A stretch of DNA of 64,000 bases from Prevotella sp. (GCA_017651265.1 JAGCDO010000010.1:1-64000); one strand, 5' to 3'; shown: positions 7,992 through 17,509, numbered from the stretch's first letter. Made by a program: numbers and translations. Notes: generated by a model from the letters alone, not told the origin.

Positions 7992-9265
7992 ACGCTCTCA
8001 GAAAAAAAATCGGCACAGGAATGAGGCGTGACATCGTTTGGACATTCTCTATCCAAATACTCATCATGCTCTGCTCTTTTGCTATCAACAAGTTGTTAGC
8101 CAATAGAATGAGCATTGATGACTTCGGACAATACAACGTGATCAAACGCTCTGTCCAGGTACTCTCGTTTGTGATGCTCGCTGGCGTAGGTATCGCTATT
8201 CCACGCTACATACCGCTATATAAGAATGGTACACCACCGAAAAGAATACTGCCTCTGCTCTGCGCCTCTATTATATATATAATAGGTGTATCGCTCATCG
8301 TATTTCTGGTGTGCATGCTCTTCTCGTCGCAGATGCAGGACATCATTATCGGTCAGCACGACAATATGAATCTGCTACTCATCGCGCTGGCCTATGCCTT
8401 CGTGCTGGCCATGGCACAGTATGCCTTTGCCTATTATCGGGGAATCGGCAACTTCAAGTGGTATAACAGTACCCAACTGGCGATGCAGCTTTCCATTATC
8501 GTACCACTGATTCTATTGCCCATCATCACGGTAAGATATGTTTTTGCCTCATGGCTTATCATTACCTTGCTACTGGTGACTTACCTTCTGGGTAGGGAGC
8601 TGTGGCTATTCATCCGTAAGAACGGTTCCTTCAGATTAGACTCCCCGCTGAAGACACATCTTACTACGATTATCAAATATTCTTCTGGACGTCTGATAGC
8701 CGACTTCTTCCAGTTCTCCCTGTCGGCCTTCCCGCTTATATACATCAGCAATCATCTGGATTTGCAAACCACGGCGTATTTCTCTGTGGGATTATTCTTC
8801 GTAACCATGGTAACCCCCATCTTCTCTTTTATGGGAATCATTCTGCTGCCCTATATCTCACAATCCATTGCACGACATGAGATGGCTACAGCCAACCGAC
8901 TCGTCAACCGTCTGGCTTTGATCTACGTGGGTACATCACTGCTGATTACGGGATTCATCTATATCTTCACCCGTTTCCTTACCACACTGCTGTTCACCAG
9001 CGACTACACCGTAACCACCGACCTGACACATATCATCATTCTATCCATCCTGCCACAGGCACTTTATATGCTTTACCGGAACACCATCGATGCCGTCAGT
9101 GTCATTCCATACAACGCTATTTTGTTAGGATTCAGTTTCGTGGCCATGGTTGTCAGCTTCATGTTTTCCACCACGCTCACCCAATTTGCCTGGGCCTATT
9201 TCGGCGTTTCCGTCATTCAAGGCATATTGTCGTGGATTACATGGAAGTTGGTCAAAAAAGGATGA
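7985..9265 (+). CDS. Polysaccharide flippase (Wzx family, MOP superfamily)
   Basis: 426 residues with about 12-14 membrane segments. The N-terminus (DIVWTFSIQILIMLCSFAINKLLA) resembles lipid-linked repeat-unit exporters. The ATG at 7985 is chosen because it gives the usual amphipathic start; an in-frame extension upstream would lie inside the polymerase gene. The 7-base overlap with the polymerase suggests translational coupling. Confidence 0.86.
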   Translation: MLNALRKKIGTGMRRDIVWTFSIQILIMLCSFAINKLLANRMSIDDFGQYNVIKRSVQVLSFVMLAGVGIAIPRYIPLYKNGTPPKRILPLLCASIIYIIGVSLIVFLVCMLFSSQMQDIIIGQHDNMNLLLIALAYAFVLAMAQYAFAYYRGIGNFKWYNSTQLAMQLSIIVPLILLPIITVRYVFASWLIITLLLVTYLLGRELWLFIRKNGSFRLDSPLKTHLTTIIKYSSGRLIADFFQFSLSAFPLIYISNHLDLQTTAYFSVGLFFVTMVTPIFSFMGIILLPYISQSIARHEMATANRLVNRLALIYVGTSLLITGFIYIFTRFLTTLLFTSDYTVTTDLTHIIILSILPQALYMLYRNTIDAVSVIPYNAILLGFSFVAMVVSFMFSTTLTQFAWAYFGVSVIQGILSWITWKLVKKG

Positions 9266-9314
9266 ACTACTTAAGAAAATACTCCTTTACGCAGATAATT
9301 AAAAAAAAAAGTTG

Positions 9315-9322
9315 TATCTTTG
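9315..9322 (+). promoter_or_regulatory. Internal -7 box TATCTTTG
   Basis: A good TAnnTTTG match after an A-rich tract, 35 bases before the glycosyltransferase ATG at 9358. The 92-base gap is the largest inside the polysaccharide operon, so the second half (glycosyltransferase to phosphoglycosyl transferases) may have its own promoter. Confidence 0.65.
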
Positions 9323-9357
9323 CACACTTATTTTGAAGAATTTGCGTTTTACAAATA

Positions 9358-10380
9358 ATGAGTATAAAGAAAGTATCTGTAATATGCCCCGTTTTCAATG
9401 AAGAAAAATTCATTGAAGCGTGCATCTTATCCATTATAGAACAAGACTATCCGCAGGATTCTATGGAGGTTTTGTTCGTAGATGGGCGCAGTACAGACCA
9501 CACTCGAGATATTATCAAACGATATATAGAGCAGTACGACTTTATCAAACTGCTCGACAATCCTGAACGTATCGTGCCCTATGCCCTTAACAGAGGAGTT
9601 GAGGCAGCAAAGGGTGAAGTGATCATGCGGCTTGACGGCCACTGTACTTATCCCACCAACTATATCTCTGAACTTGTAAGATATCTATACCTGCTCGATG
9701 CAGACAACGTAGGTGGCGTTTGGAACACACAGCCAGCAAAAGACACCCCGATGTGTCAAGCCATCGCCTTGGCATCAAGTCATCCCTTTGGTGTAGGAGG
9801 ATCTATGCACAAGATCGGCACATCGAAGATCATCGAGACAGATACTGTGCCCTTTGGATGCTACAAGCGTGAGGTCTTTGAAAAGACGGGGCCGTTCGAC
9901 ACCGATCTGGTGAGGAATCAGGACGATGAGTTTAACGGACGTCTGCTCAACCTCGGTGGCAAGATCTACCTGATACCACAGGTGATCATTAACTATACGG
10001 CACGCGATACACTCTGCAAGACAAGAAAGATGTACTATCAGTATGGTTTATACAAACCACTGGTAAACAAGAAACTTGGAGCGCCTGCCACTATCAGACA
10101 GTTCTTCCCACTGCTGTTCCTTTTAGGATTAATAGTAGGTGGCATCCTAAGCTTTTTCTCTCCGATCATATTACAGATCTATACATCCATCTTGCTGCTC
10201 TATCTGTTTATAGGTATTGTTGTAGGATGTATGAGTGCAGTACGTGCACATCAGCCATTAATCGCATTGCTGATGCCATATGTTTTCTTCAATATTCACA
10301 TTTGTTATGGTGTTGGCTATCTCGTAGGAATATACAACGTGATTGCTAACAGATCAGCTCAAGTAGAACCAAACAGATAA
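9358..10380 (+). CDS. Family 2 glycosyltransferase with C-terminal membrane helices
   Basis: 340 residues. The N-terminal GT2 domain starts SVICPVFNEEKFIEACILSI, has the acidic motif FVDGRSTD near residue 40, a second acidic site (RLDGHCTYP) and the QDDEFNGRL acceptor motif near 185. The last ~100 residues hold three hydrophobic helices, as in ExoA-type enzymes that work on membrane lipid carriers. It likely adds a sugar to the undecaprenyl-linked repeat unit. Confidence 0.88.
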   Translation: MSIKKVSVICPVFNEEKFIEACILSIIEQDYPQDSMEVLFVDGRSTDHTRDIIKRYIEQYDFIKLLDNPERIVPYALNRGVEAAKGEVIMRLDGHCTYPTNYISELVRYLYLLDADNVGGVWNTQPAKDTPMCQAIALASSHPFGVGGSMHKIGTSKIIETDTVPFGCYKREVFEKTGPFDTDLVRNQDDEFNGRLLNLGGKIYLIPQVIINYTARDTLCKTRKMYYQYGLYKPLVNKKLGAPATIRQFFPLLFLLGLIVGGILSFFSPIILQIYTSILLLYLFIGIVVGCMSAVRAHQPLIALLMPYVFFNIHICYGVGYLVGIYNVIANRSAQVEPNR

Positions 10381-10381
10381 A

Positions 10382-11575
10382 ATGATGAAGATTCCGTTTT
10401 CACCACCAGATATATCAGAACAGGAAGTACAGGAAGTGACTGCCGCCCTGCTTTCAGGATGGATCACAACAGGTCCTCGCACGAAGGAATTTGAAAGGCA
10501 AATAGCCCAATTCTGCGAGGCGAAGGTTGCTGTATGCCAGAACAGTGCGACCGCCTGTCTTGAAGCAATACTACGTATACTGGGCGTTGGTCCTGGCGAC
10601 GAGGTGATAACGTCAGCCTATACCTATACTGCTTCAGCCAGTCCTGTATGTCACGTTGGCGCCAAACTGGTTTTCGTTGACACGAAGCCCGACTCTTACG
10701 AGATGGACTACGAAAAGCTTGCAGATGCTATCAACGAGAACACCAAGGTGGTGATACCGGTTGATATCGGTGGTGTTCCTTGCGACTTTGATGCGATCAA
10801 CAAGGTGATAGAGCGTACACGCCATCTGTTCAAACCAGCCAACAAGATACAAGAAGCTATTGGTCATGTGGTTGTAGTAGATGATGCTGCACATGCATTT
10901 GGTGCAAGCTGGCACGGAAAGAAGGTCGGATCGATAACCGATTTCACTTCTTTCTCCTTCCATGCCGTTAAGAATTTCACCACAGCCGAAGGAGGCGCCC
11001 TGATGTGGAAGCCCATTGACGGTATCGACGACAGCTGGCTTTACAATCAGTTCCAGTTAAACTCACTGCACGGACAAAGCAAGGATGCATTAGCCAAGAC
11101 CCAATTAGGAGCTTGGGAATACGACATCATAACGCCTGCCTATAAAAGCAACATGACTGACCTGACTGCAGCCATCGGCTTGGTTCAGTTAAAACGCTAC
11201 CCGGATATGCTGAAACGTCGCAAAGAGCTCATTGCCCATTACGACCAGGAGCTGGCAGGTCTGGATTTGCAATTACGCGATCATTATACAGCCGACCATA
11301 TCTCATCAGGACATCTGTACCAAGTGAGACTATTGGGACGTGACGAACAGCAGCGTAATGACATCATCGTCAAAATGGCTGAACGGGGTATTGCCACCAA
11401 TGTCCATTTCAAGCCGTTGCCCATGATGACAGCCTACAAGAAACTGGGGGCAGATATCAGTGACTATCCTAATGCTTACAATCAGTATAAAAACGAGATT
11501 ACACTACCGCTATATACAAAGCTTACTGACGAACAGGTAGAATACATCTTGGAAAACTTCAAAGAGGTAATATGA
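10382..11575 (+). CDS. DegT/DnrJ/EryC1/StrS aminotransferase
   Basis: 397 residues. A PLP-dependent sugar aminotransferase. The PLP-binding Asp is in VVVDDAAHAFGA (Asp167/168) and the Schiff-base Lys is Lys197 in SFHAVKNFTTAEGG. It begins one base after the previous stop and overlaps the next gene by 4 bases. Next to a phosphoglycosyl transferase, the arrangement resembles PglE/PglC pairs that make and load a 4-amino-4,6-dideoxy sugar, but no dehydratase or acetyltransferase is in this operon, so the keto-sugar would have to come from elsewhere. Confidence 0.92.
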   Translation: MMKIPFSPPDISEQEVQEVTAALLSGWITTGPRTKEFERQIAQFCEAKVAVCQNSATACLEAILRILGVGPGDEVITSAYTYTASASPVCHVGAKLVFVDTKPDSYEMDYEKLADAINENTKVVIPVDIGGVPCDFDAINKVIERTRHLFKPANKIQEAIGHVVVVDDAAHAFGASWHGKKVGSITDFTSFSFHAVKNFTTAEGGALMWKPIDGIDDSWLYNQFQLNSLHGQSKDALAKTQLGAWEYDIITPAYKSNMTDLTAAIGLVQLKRYPDMLKRRKELIAHYDQELAGLDLQLRDHYTADHISSGHLYQVRLLGRDEQQRNDIIVKMAERGIATNVHFKPLPMMTAYKKLGADISDYPNAYNQYKNEITLPLYTKLTDEQVEYILENFKEVI

Positions 11576-12159
11576 TCAGGTTTTTCGACATACTATTTTC
11601 TTTGTTGGGCATACTGTTGCTCTCACCCCTATTTGTGATTCTCTGTCTGGTGATCTGCGCAGAGAGCAAGGGGGGTGCCTTCTATATCCAAGAGAGAATA
11701 GGCTTGAACGGGAAGCCCTTTGGACTCTACAAGTTCCGCTCCATGCGAATCGGTTCTGATTCGGAAGGACTGCTAACCATTGGCGAACGTGACAACAGAA
11801 TAACGCGCATCGGCTACTTTATGAGAAAGACCAAGATGGACGAACTGCCACAGTTGCTGAATGTGTTGAAGGGTGACATGAGTCTTGTGGGACCAAGACC
11901 TGAGGTGAGAAAATATACCGACCTATATACAGAGGAACAACGCAAAGTACTCAGTGTAAGACCGGGCATTACTGACTATGCATCCATCGAGTATGTACAC
12001 GAAAACGAATTGCTTAGTCAGGCTGAAGATCCTGAACGCATGTATATTGAAAAAGTGATGCCTGACAAAATCAAGCTCAACATGAAGTATCTGGATCACT
12101 ACACGGTGGGCGAATACTTCAAGATTATCTTTCTCACCTTAATCAGTCTTGTGAAATGA
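11572..12159 (+). CDS. Monotopic phosphoglycosyl transferase (first of two)
   Basis: 195 residues. The N-terminal re-entrant helix with a Ser-Pro kink (ILLLSPLFVILC) is followed by ERIGLNGKPFGLYKFRSM and the catalytic Asp-Glu dyad (Asp90-Glu91 in DELPQLLNVLKGDMSLVGPR), as in PglC/WbaP catalytic domains. It transfers a phospho-sugar to undecaprenyl phosphate to start the repeat unit. The short form without the WbaP N-terminal membrane domain is PglC-like. Overlaps its neighbours by 4 bases on both sides. Confidence 0.93.
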   Translation: MIRFFDILFSLLGILLLSPLFVILCLVICAESKGGAFYIQERIGLNGKPFGLYKFRSMRIGSDSEGLLTIGERDNRITRIGYFMRKTKMDELPQLLNVLKGDMSLVGPRPEVRKYTDLYTEEQRKVLSVRPGITDYASIEYVHENELLSQAEDPERMYIEKVMPDKIKLNMKYLDHYTVGEYFKIIFLTLISLVK

Positions 12160-12728
12160 AAAGGGCTATTGATTTCTGTTTGGCACTCATCTGCATCATC
12201 ATCTTCTCGCCTTTATTCATCATATGCTATCTGGCCATACGATGGGAGGACGGAGGACCAGCATTCTTCAAACAAGAACGTATAGGACTGGGAGGAAAGC
12301 CGTTCAACATACTGAAATTCAGAAGTATGCCGACGGATGATAATCGTGATGAGTTTGCCCTATTCAATCACGACAAACACGAGAACCTGACACGTATAGG
12401 ACGGTTTCTTCGAGATCACCATCTTGACGAGCTTCCCCAGTTAATCAACGTGTTAAGAGGAGATATGGCGTTCGTGGGTCCACGACCAGAAAGGAAGTAT
12501 TACATCGATTTGATCATGGAACAGGATGCCAGATATGAGCGTTTGTACCAGTTGCGCCCAGGTGTTACCAGTTATGCAACTTTGCATAATGGTTATACTG
12601 ACACGATGGAGAAGATGCTTATACGACTGGAAATGGACCTGTATTATCTAGAACATCAGTCGTTGTGGTTCGATGCTAAAATACTGATGCAGACCTTCTT
12701 CTGCATCATTGGCGGAAAACGTTTCTAA
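12156..12728 (+). CDS. Monotopic phosphoglycosyl transferase (second of two)
   Basis: 190 residues, same family as the gene before it: FSPLFIICYLA re-entrant helix, ERIGLGGKPFNILKFRSM and the Asp91-Glu92 dyad in DELPQLINVLRGDMAFVGPR. The two proteins are clearly related but differ in the specificity region after the GPRPE motif and in the inserted stretch before the dyad, so they probably use different sugars. Ends the operon and overlaps the convergent lipoprotein gene by 4 bases, with no terminator hairpin in between. Confidence 0.92.
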   Translation: MKRAIDFCLALICIIIFSPLFIICYLAIRWEDGGPAFFKQERIGLGGKPFNILKFRSMPTDDNRDEFALFNHDKHENLTRIGRFLRDHHLDELPQLINVLRGDMAFVGPRPERKYYIDLIMEQDARYERLYQLRPGVTSYATLHNGYTDTMEKMLIRLEMDLYYLEHQSLWFDAKILMQTFFCIIGGKRF

Positions 12729-13165
12729 TACTTTCTGAAGTGCAGGCGTAGCACATCGTTGGTAAGCACCATGTACTTATCGTCCAACCGATCGATGGAA
12801 AAAACTTCTTCCAATCGATAGATACCAAATGGTTTGAGTACCTCAACATCATCAATGGGCTCATCTGTTTCATACAGGTGATGAACCATGGGCGACGACA
12901 GCGTAAGAAGCGGTTTCTTTTTCTCAAACCTGAACAACAATCCTTCTCCAAGATAAAGATTGTTTTCAGAGTAACGTATCTGCAAAAGATTTCCCTGTAT
13001 GCCCCAGTAGATAAGTGATTCACGGGTATCAGCGACGCCTCCCGTTGCCAGGGTATCAACCTGACTCATCTGCCAATAGCCGTCTAAGTCACCATTCCCC
13101 GACGTCTCCAAATCACAAGAGACGAACAACAAACCCATCACCAGTATATATAATATCTTTCTCAT
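12725..13165 (-). CDS. Small lipoprotein, lipocalin-like
   Basis: 146 residues. The lipobox LLFVSC is followed by acidic residues. The body is short beta strands with a GYWQMSQVDT start like small lipocalin-like lipoproteins of Bacteroidota. It lies 5 bases after wzi on the same strand and is probably co-transcribed with it; a role in the capsule surface is only inferred from this. No catalytic motif seen. Confidence 0.7.
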   Translation of the reverse strand: MRKILYILVMGLLFVSCDLETSGNGDLDGYWQMSQVDTLATGGVADTRESLIYWGIQGNLLQIRYSENNLYLGEGLLFRFEKKKPLLTLSSPMVHHLYETDEPIDDVEVLKPFGIYRLEEVFSIDRLDDKYMVLTNDVLRLHFRKY

Positions 13166-13170
13166 TGATT

Positions 13171-14727
13171 CTAATGAAATAATCCGCTTTTTGCTATTGT
13201 CACCTGCAGTCCCCAGTTATCCCCCATCAGTTTTCCCTTGTCGGCACCGAAAGCACCCTTTATGCTCCAATCCTTTAACCGAGATGTTGAAGGGAAGGAA
13301 TAGCATGCTTCTGCCAGCAGTGATACGGTCTTACGAGGATCGGAGTATGGAGTATCGTATGTACCATAACCTTTCAGATAAGTTCCAAGCATACGATAAT
13401 GGAAACAGGGATAAGGACTACCACTAAATCCGATGTGGTAAGCCTTGCTGCGGTTGTTCTTGATGTCAATACTCTGATCTGTGTTATAGATAGGAGAAAG
13501 GTATAGTGGGTTTCCTATCACCTGTCCCCAATGCTGCCATCCGGTATAGATGCTATGGTTATAGTAATTATCCTGTCCACCTATATGATCGGCGACCACC
13601 TCATCGTGGTCGTGGTATATAGGACCGCTCTGGTATTTAGAAAAGAGCGCCTCAAACAGGAAGGCATCTATCCAACGGAAATCCTTTAAGCGGAATTCCA
13701 GTCCCAACTGAATGTCTTTTAATGCATAGAGGAAGAAACGACTGTCCTTTTTCACTTGCCACTCTGTGCCTTCGCCATATCCATCGTACTCTGTTAGGAA
13801 CATAGAAGAGTGGTCTTCAAAGAAATGATCTGCATAGAGACTGAATCCCCATTTGTCGTTGTCGTAATTAAAACGTGCTAACCAACTGCCCAAGGTGTTT
13901 CCTGATCCACCGGAATAAAGATCATCAACGGCATCACTTCCATTTCCTGAGACGAAAGCTTTCAGCATGCCTTTAAGACCTCCTTGCTGATGAACCTCAT
14001 CATCAAAAGAGCCGTCTGAATGAAAACGATACGACGTTCCACCAAACTGACAAGCCATCTCCAAGCCCAACTCCAACGAAACCCTTGCCTTGTCGGCATT
14101 CCCGATTTTCAGATAACCCGCCTTACTATGATAGAGCGTTCCTTCGGTATAACGTTGATGAATATCGGTAAAATCCTTCTGCCAACGGTCGTCGGTGGTC
14201 TTTCCGTAGGCAATATGACCTTTCAGCGCCAGCCAGTTCTTGGTACCAGGAATAATCCAGTAGTCGGGCAAGGCCAGTCGTACCTGCGGCACAGGACGGG
14301 CATTGATGCCCAAGGTCTGCGAGCCAGTGGACAATTCATTGTTCTTCAGTTCCATCGGAAACTCCTTACTGCCAATGGTAACCACACCTTTCTTCCATCG
14401 CGCCTCGATAAAAGCCTGCTGGATAATGAAATTACTGGTGTAATGAAGAGGTGCAACCAGATCCAACGCATAGCCGATTCCCCAATTACGAGCACTGTCA
14501 GCTGCCAGCGGTCGTTCCACCATTCCCCTGAGATAGCCGTTCACCTCATCCAACGAACTCAGTCCGTGCTTGTTCGCATTCAGCCACAAGGGAGTCTGCC
14601 CGTCAGACACGCTCGACTGGAACTCAACCTTATAGTCGAGGTCGTTGAGAAGGGAGCGACTGTCTTCCTGGGCGTTCAGCGACAGTGCTGTGGCAATAAT
14701 GATGAATGCGAGTAAAAATCTCCTCAT
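13171..14727 (-). CDS. Capsule assembly outer membrane protein, Wzi family
   Basis: 518 residues with signal peptide (LSLNA|Q). The text GQTPLWLNANKHGLSS near residue 42 and the later GSKEFPMELKNNELSTGSQT and PVPQVRLALPDYW are typical of the Bacteroidota branch of Wzi, a beta-barrel lectin that anchors capsule to the outer membrane. It lies convergently right after the polysaccharide operon, which supports a role in attaching that polymer. No TAnnTTTG box was found upstream. Confidence 0.9.
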   Translation of the reverse strand: MRRFLLAFIIIATALSLNAQEDSRSLLNDLDYKVEFQSSVSDGQTPLWLNANKHGLSSLDEVNGYLRGMVERPLAADSARNWGIGYALDLVAPLHYTSNFIIQQAFIEARWKKGVVTIGSKEFPMELKNNELSTGSQTLGINARPVPQVRLALPDYWIIPGTKNWLALKGHIAYGKTTDDRWQKDFTDIHQRYTEGTLYHSKAGYLKIGNADKARVSLELGLEMACQFGGTSYRFHSDGSFDDEVHQQGGLKGMLKAFVSGNGSDAVDDLYSGGSGNTLGSWLARFNYDNDKWGFSLYADHFFEDHSSMFLTEYDGYGEGTEWQVKKDSRFFLYALKDIQLGLEFRLKDFRWIDAFLFEALFSKYQSGPIYHDHDEVVADHIGGQDNYYNHSIYTGWQHWGQVIGNPLYLSPIYNTDQSIDIKNNRSKAYHIGFSGSPYPCFHYRMLGTYLKGYGTYDTPYSDPRKTVSLLAEACYSFPSTSRLKDWSIKGAFGADKGKLMGDNWGLQVTIAKSGLFH

Positions 14728-14894
14728 ACCTTATTTATATATAATAACAACGGGAAAAGGATTTGTTTAGTGTGTATCTTTAGGGAAATTCCCGTACGAA
14801 GTAGGGATTTTCCTTTGTACAGGTGTTTTTTTCTTCGTTTCTTTGCAACGTGAAAGAAAGAATAAGAATAATAACCCTTTAAAAAGATACGATT

Positions 14895-16103
14895 ATGAAG
14901 AAGTTGATTTTTGCCCTTGTAGCACTGTTGACGATGACTGTTTCAGTCAATGCCATGAGTTACGAACAGGCTCGTGATCAGGCTTTGTTCCTTACTGATA
15001 AGATGGCTTATGAACTGAACCTCACCGAGGATCAGTATGAGGCTGCTTATGAGATCAACCTCGACTACCTGATGAGCATCGACAGTTATGATGACCTGTA
15101 TGGAGTCTACTGGACTCGTAGGAATCTCGACCTGAGTTATATCCTCCTCGACTGGCAGTACAGTGCCTATGTGGCCGCCAGCTATTTCTACCGTCCCCTC
15201 TACTGGGAGGCTGGTTACTGGCACTTCGGCATCTACGCCCGTTATCCGTATCGTACCTACTTCTACTTCGGTCGTCCAGCCTTCTACCTGACCTATCGCG
15301 GTGGACACAGCTGGAGGATGAATGGAGGACGTAGCTACTACCATGGACGTACCTACGGTGCAACCCACCGTCATGGTCGCGACCACCACGGATTCGGCAT
15401 GCGCAATGGCTATGATCGTGGTGACTACCGCAACCACAGCGGACACTTCGAGCGTGCTCAGGGCGGAAAGGCACTGGAACGCAGAAGCGGAAGCTCGAAC
15501 CATGGCAATGGCTCTTTCGGCGGAAACCGTGGAGATAGGCGAAACGACCGTGTAGGTGGACGCGACGTACAGCGTAACGATAACAACCGTGGTGCCGACC
15601 GTCGTCACGACGATGTAGCAACACGCGGAACCAGCTCTCGCAGCAGCGGCACCTTCGGTGGCAACCGTGGCGCAAACGTAGAGCGTCAGAACCGTAACAC
15701 AAATATTGACCGCCAGAATCGTAACACGAACGTGGAGCGTCAGAACCGTAACAGCAACATCGATCGCCCGACTCGCAGTACCAACGTTGAGCGTTCTTCT
15801 CGCAGCACGAGTGTGAACCGTGGTGATTTCGGAACCCGTCAGAGCAGTACCCGTAGCTCCAGCGTAGAGCGCAGCAGCTCTTCCCGCGGCAGCTTCTCTG
15901 CTCCCAACCGTTCCTTCTCATCCAGCAGCAGCTCATCAAGAAGTGTTTCTGCTCCCTCTACCCGCAGTAGCAGCTCTCGCAGCAGTGGTTCCTTCAGTGG
16001 CGGCTCACGCGGCGGTGGTTCTCACAGCGGTGGTGCCTCTCATGGAGGTGGTGGTTCACGCGGCGGCGGTGGCTCACGTGGTGGCTTCGGCGGACACAGA
16101 TAA
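14895..16103 (+). CDS. Secreted Tyr-rich protein with Ser/Arg/Gly repeat tail
   Basis: 402 residues. Signal peptide (MKKLIFALVALLTMTVSVNA). The first ~130 mature residues are Tyr/Trp-rich, beginning with a helix containing LTEDQYEAAYEINL that recalls the LTxxQ motif of Spy/CpxP proteins. After about residue 150 the protein is low-complexity, with a minisatellite in residues ~255-300 (RQNRNTN alternating with VE and ID) and a Ser/Gly/Arg tail ending in GGSRGGFGGHR. The tail is strongly basic and could bind nucleic acid or polyanions; that is a guess. No family assigned. A weak -7 match (TTTCTTTG) lies at 14838. Confidence 0.75.
   Translation: MKKLIFALVALLTMTVSVNAMSYEQARDQALFLTDKMAYELNLTEDQYEAAYEINLDYLMSIDSYDDLYGVYWTRRNLDLSYILLDWQYSAYVAASYFYRPLYWEAGYWHFGIYARYPYRTYFYFGRPAFYLTYRGGHSWRMNGGRSYYHGRTYGATHRHGRDHHGFGMRNGYDRGDYRNHSGHFERAQGGKALERRSGSSNHGNGSFGGNRGDRRNDRVGGRDVQRNDNNRGADRRHDDVATRGTSSRSSGTFGGNRGANVERQNRNTNIDRQNRNTNVERQNRNSNIDRPTRSTNVERSSRSTSVNRGDFGTRQSSTRSSSVERSSSSRGSFSAPNRSFSSSSSSSRSVSAPSTRSSSSRSSGSFSGGSRGGGSHSGGASHGGGGSRGGGGSRGGFGGHR
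15670..15790 (+). repeat. In-frame minisatellite in the secreted protein gene
   Basis: Units of about 24 bases encode (V/I)(E/D)RQNRNTN variants four to five times, with mixed synonymous changes between units, so the repeat is old enough to have drifted but keeps its frame. Confidence 0.75.
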
Positions 16104-16133
16104 AATAGATTAGTCTCTTTTCTATAATAAATT

Positions 16134-16643
16134 CTATAATAGTTTTACCTCTCGCACCTCGGCATTGGTCATTCGCGGAATCTCGCGCATCTCCTTGCCG
16201 AGGTGTACTGCTTGTATAGCCTTGTTGATAATACCATGACCAACAGCCAACACGGTTTTTCCTGAATACTGCTCACTGATGAAGTCGAGAAAAGCCTTTG
16301 CTCTGGTACGCAGATCGGTAATTGATTCAATATCATCTGGCCACGTTTCATCTTTCAGGTCGGGAATGAATCTACCCGTAAACCCTCCCCAGTCGCGTTC
16401 CCTCAACAACGGTGTCTGCACCACAGGAAGACCGTGCGACTGGGCGATGATCCTACAAGTATCAATACTGCGCTTAAGGTCGCTCGACACAAAGACATCA
16501 ATCTGCTCATCACGCATCTGCTGCGCCAGCTCTTCCGCCTGCAGCACACCCTTTTGAGTCAGCTCCCCCTGTGTCTGTCCCTGCATGATCTGGTTGACAT
16601 TATCAACCGTCTCACCATGTCTCACCAGTAATAATCGCGTCAT
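16134..16643 (-). CDS. Histidine phosphatase family protein (phosphoglycerate mutase-like)
   Basis: 169 residues. The N-terminal LLLVRHGETVDN holds the phospho-accepting His; a second catalytic His is in VLAVGHGIINKAI near residue 135, and SSDLKRSIDTC provides the conserved Arg. The size fits small broad-specificity phosphatases (CobC/PhoE type) rather than a glycolytic mutase. Substrate unknown. A -7 box (TACTTTTG) lies at 16661-16668, 18 bases upstream of the ATG. Confidence 0.9.
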   Translation of the reverse strand: MTRLLLVRHGETVDNVNQIMQGQTQGELTQKGVLQAEELAQQMRDEQIDVFVSSDLKRSIDTCRIIAQSHGLPVVQTPLLRERDWGGFTGRFIPDLKDETWPDDIESITDLRTRAKAFLDFISEQYSGKTVLAVGHGIINKAIQAVHLGKEMREIPRMTNAEVREVKLL

Positions 16644-16660
16644 TTCTCAGAAATTTTCGA

Positions 16661-16708
16661 CAAAAGTAATAAAAAAATTGCTTCTTTCATTCGTTTTTCG
16701 TAATTTTG
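16661..16708. promoter_or_regulatory. Divergent promoters of the phosphatase and membrane protein genes
   Basis: Minus-strand box TACTTTTG at 16661-16668 serves the phosphatase; plus-strand box TAATTTTG at 16701-16708 serves the membrane protein gene whose ATG is at 16726. Both match TAnnTTTG and give leaders of roughly 13 bases. Confidence 0.7.
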
Positions 16709-16725
16709 CGGAAAACTACAAAGCT

Positions 16726-17451
16726 ATGCGAATACTCCAGAGTTCCATCGTCCGCGCCATCTGCGCGATTGTTGTAGGCTACCTGCTGGTAATCTACCGC
16801 ACAGAAATGGTTCAGTGGCTGACCATCGCCACAGGTGCCTTGTTCTTCATTTCCGGTCTGATATCCGTTATTGCCTACTATGCAGAAAAGCGCAAGGCGG
16901 AGAAGACAGCCGAGCGTCTGGCTGCCATGGCCGAGATGCGCGATGGCAACGATGCTCCTGAGAACCCGGAAGACATTCAGCGAGCCATCATGCCCTCGTT
17001 CCCCATTGTGGGTTTGGGCAGCATGATACTGGGTGTTATCCTCGCCCTGATGCCTACCACGTTCGTCAGCGGGATGATGTATGTATTGGCGGCCATCCTC
17101 ATTCTCGGCGCCATCAACCAGTATTTCAACCTCGCTTCCGTCCGTAAGATCAGTACAGTACCTTTCATCTTCTGGCTCTTCCCCACCATCATCCTCGGCG
17201 TAGGAATCTTCATGTTGGTGAAGCCCATGGAGATGTCGGCCCTTCCCTTCCGCATTCTCGGTTGGTGCTTGATCTTCTATGGTGTGGTGGAGTGCATCAA
17301 CAATATCAAGATCTACAGGGCGAAGAAGCAATACGAGGACACGCAGCGCAAACTGGAGGAGGCTGCCAAGAGCATCCCGGCAGAAACAAATGAGATTGAG
17401 GAAGCGGTGATTGAAGAGGCTGAGATTATTGAACCCGAAGAAGTATCATAA
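16726..17451 (+). CDS. HdeD/DUF308-like integral membrane protein
   Basis: 241 residues. About six membrane helices in two groups of three, split by a charged segment (residues 55-90), the layout of DUF308/HdeD proteins. A Glu-rich cytoplasmic tail closes it (EEAVIEEAEIIEPEEVS). The ATG at 16726 is chosen because it follows the -7 box by 17 bases; an upstream in-frame ATG at 16585 would lie in the neighbouring phosphatase gene. Function unknown; family members are linked to acid stress in enterobacteria, which need not hold here. Confidence 0.75.
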   Translation: MRILQSSIVRAICAIVVGYLLVIYRTEMVQWLTIATGALFFISGLISVIAYYAEKRKAEKTAERLAAMAEMRDGNDAPENPEDIQRAIMPSFPIVGLGSMILGVILALMPTTFVSGMMYVLAAILILGAINQYFNLASVRKISTVPFIFWLFPTIILGVGIFMLVKPMEMSALPFRILGWCLIFYGVVECINNIKIYRAKKQYEDTQRKLEEAAKSIPAETNEIEEAVIEEAEIIEPEEVS

Positions 17452-17480
17452 CTACAATACCTATTTATATATTAAAAGAA

Positions 17481-17509
17481 GAAGGACTGGCCTAGATGGT
17501 CAGTCCTTC
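17481..17509 (-). terminator. udk terminator overlapping its stop codon
   Basis: Stem GAAGGACTG / CAGTCCTTC with an 11-base loop that contains the udk TAG stop. On the minus strand it is followed by TTCTTTTAAT. It separates udk from the convergent membrane protein gene. Confidence 0.7.

Noticed and set aside
16585-16725. Longer start for the DUF308-like protein
   Set aside because: It would cover the opposite-strand phosphatase gene start and both promoters; the ATG at 16726 fits the -7 box and the first membrane helix.
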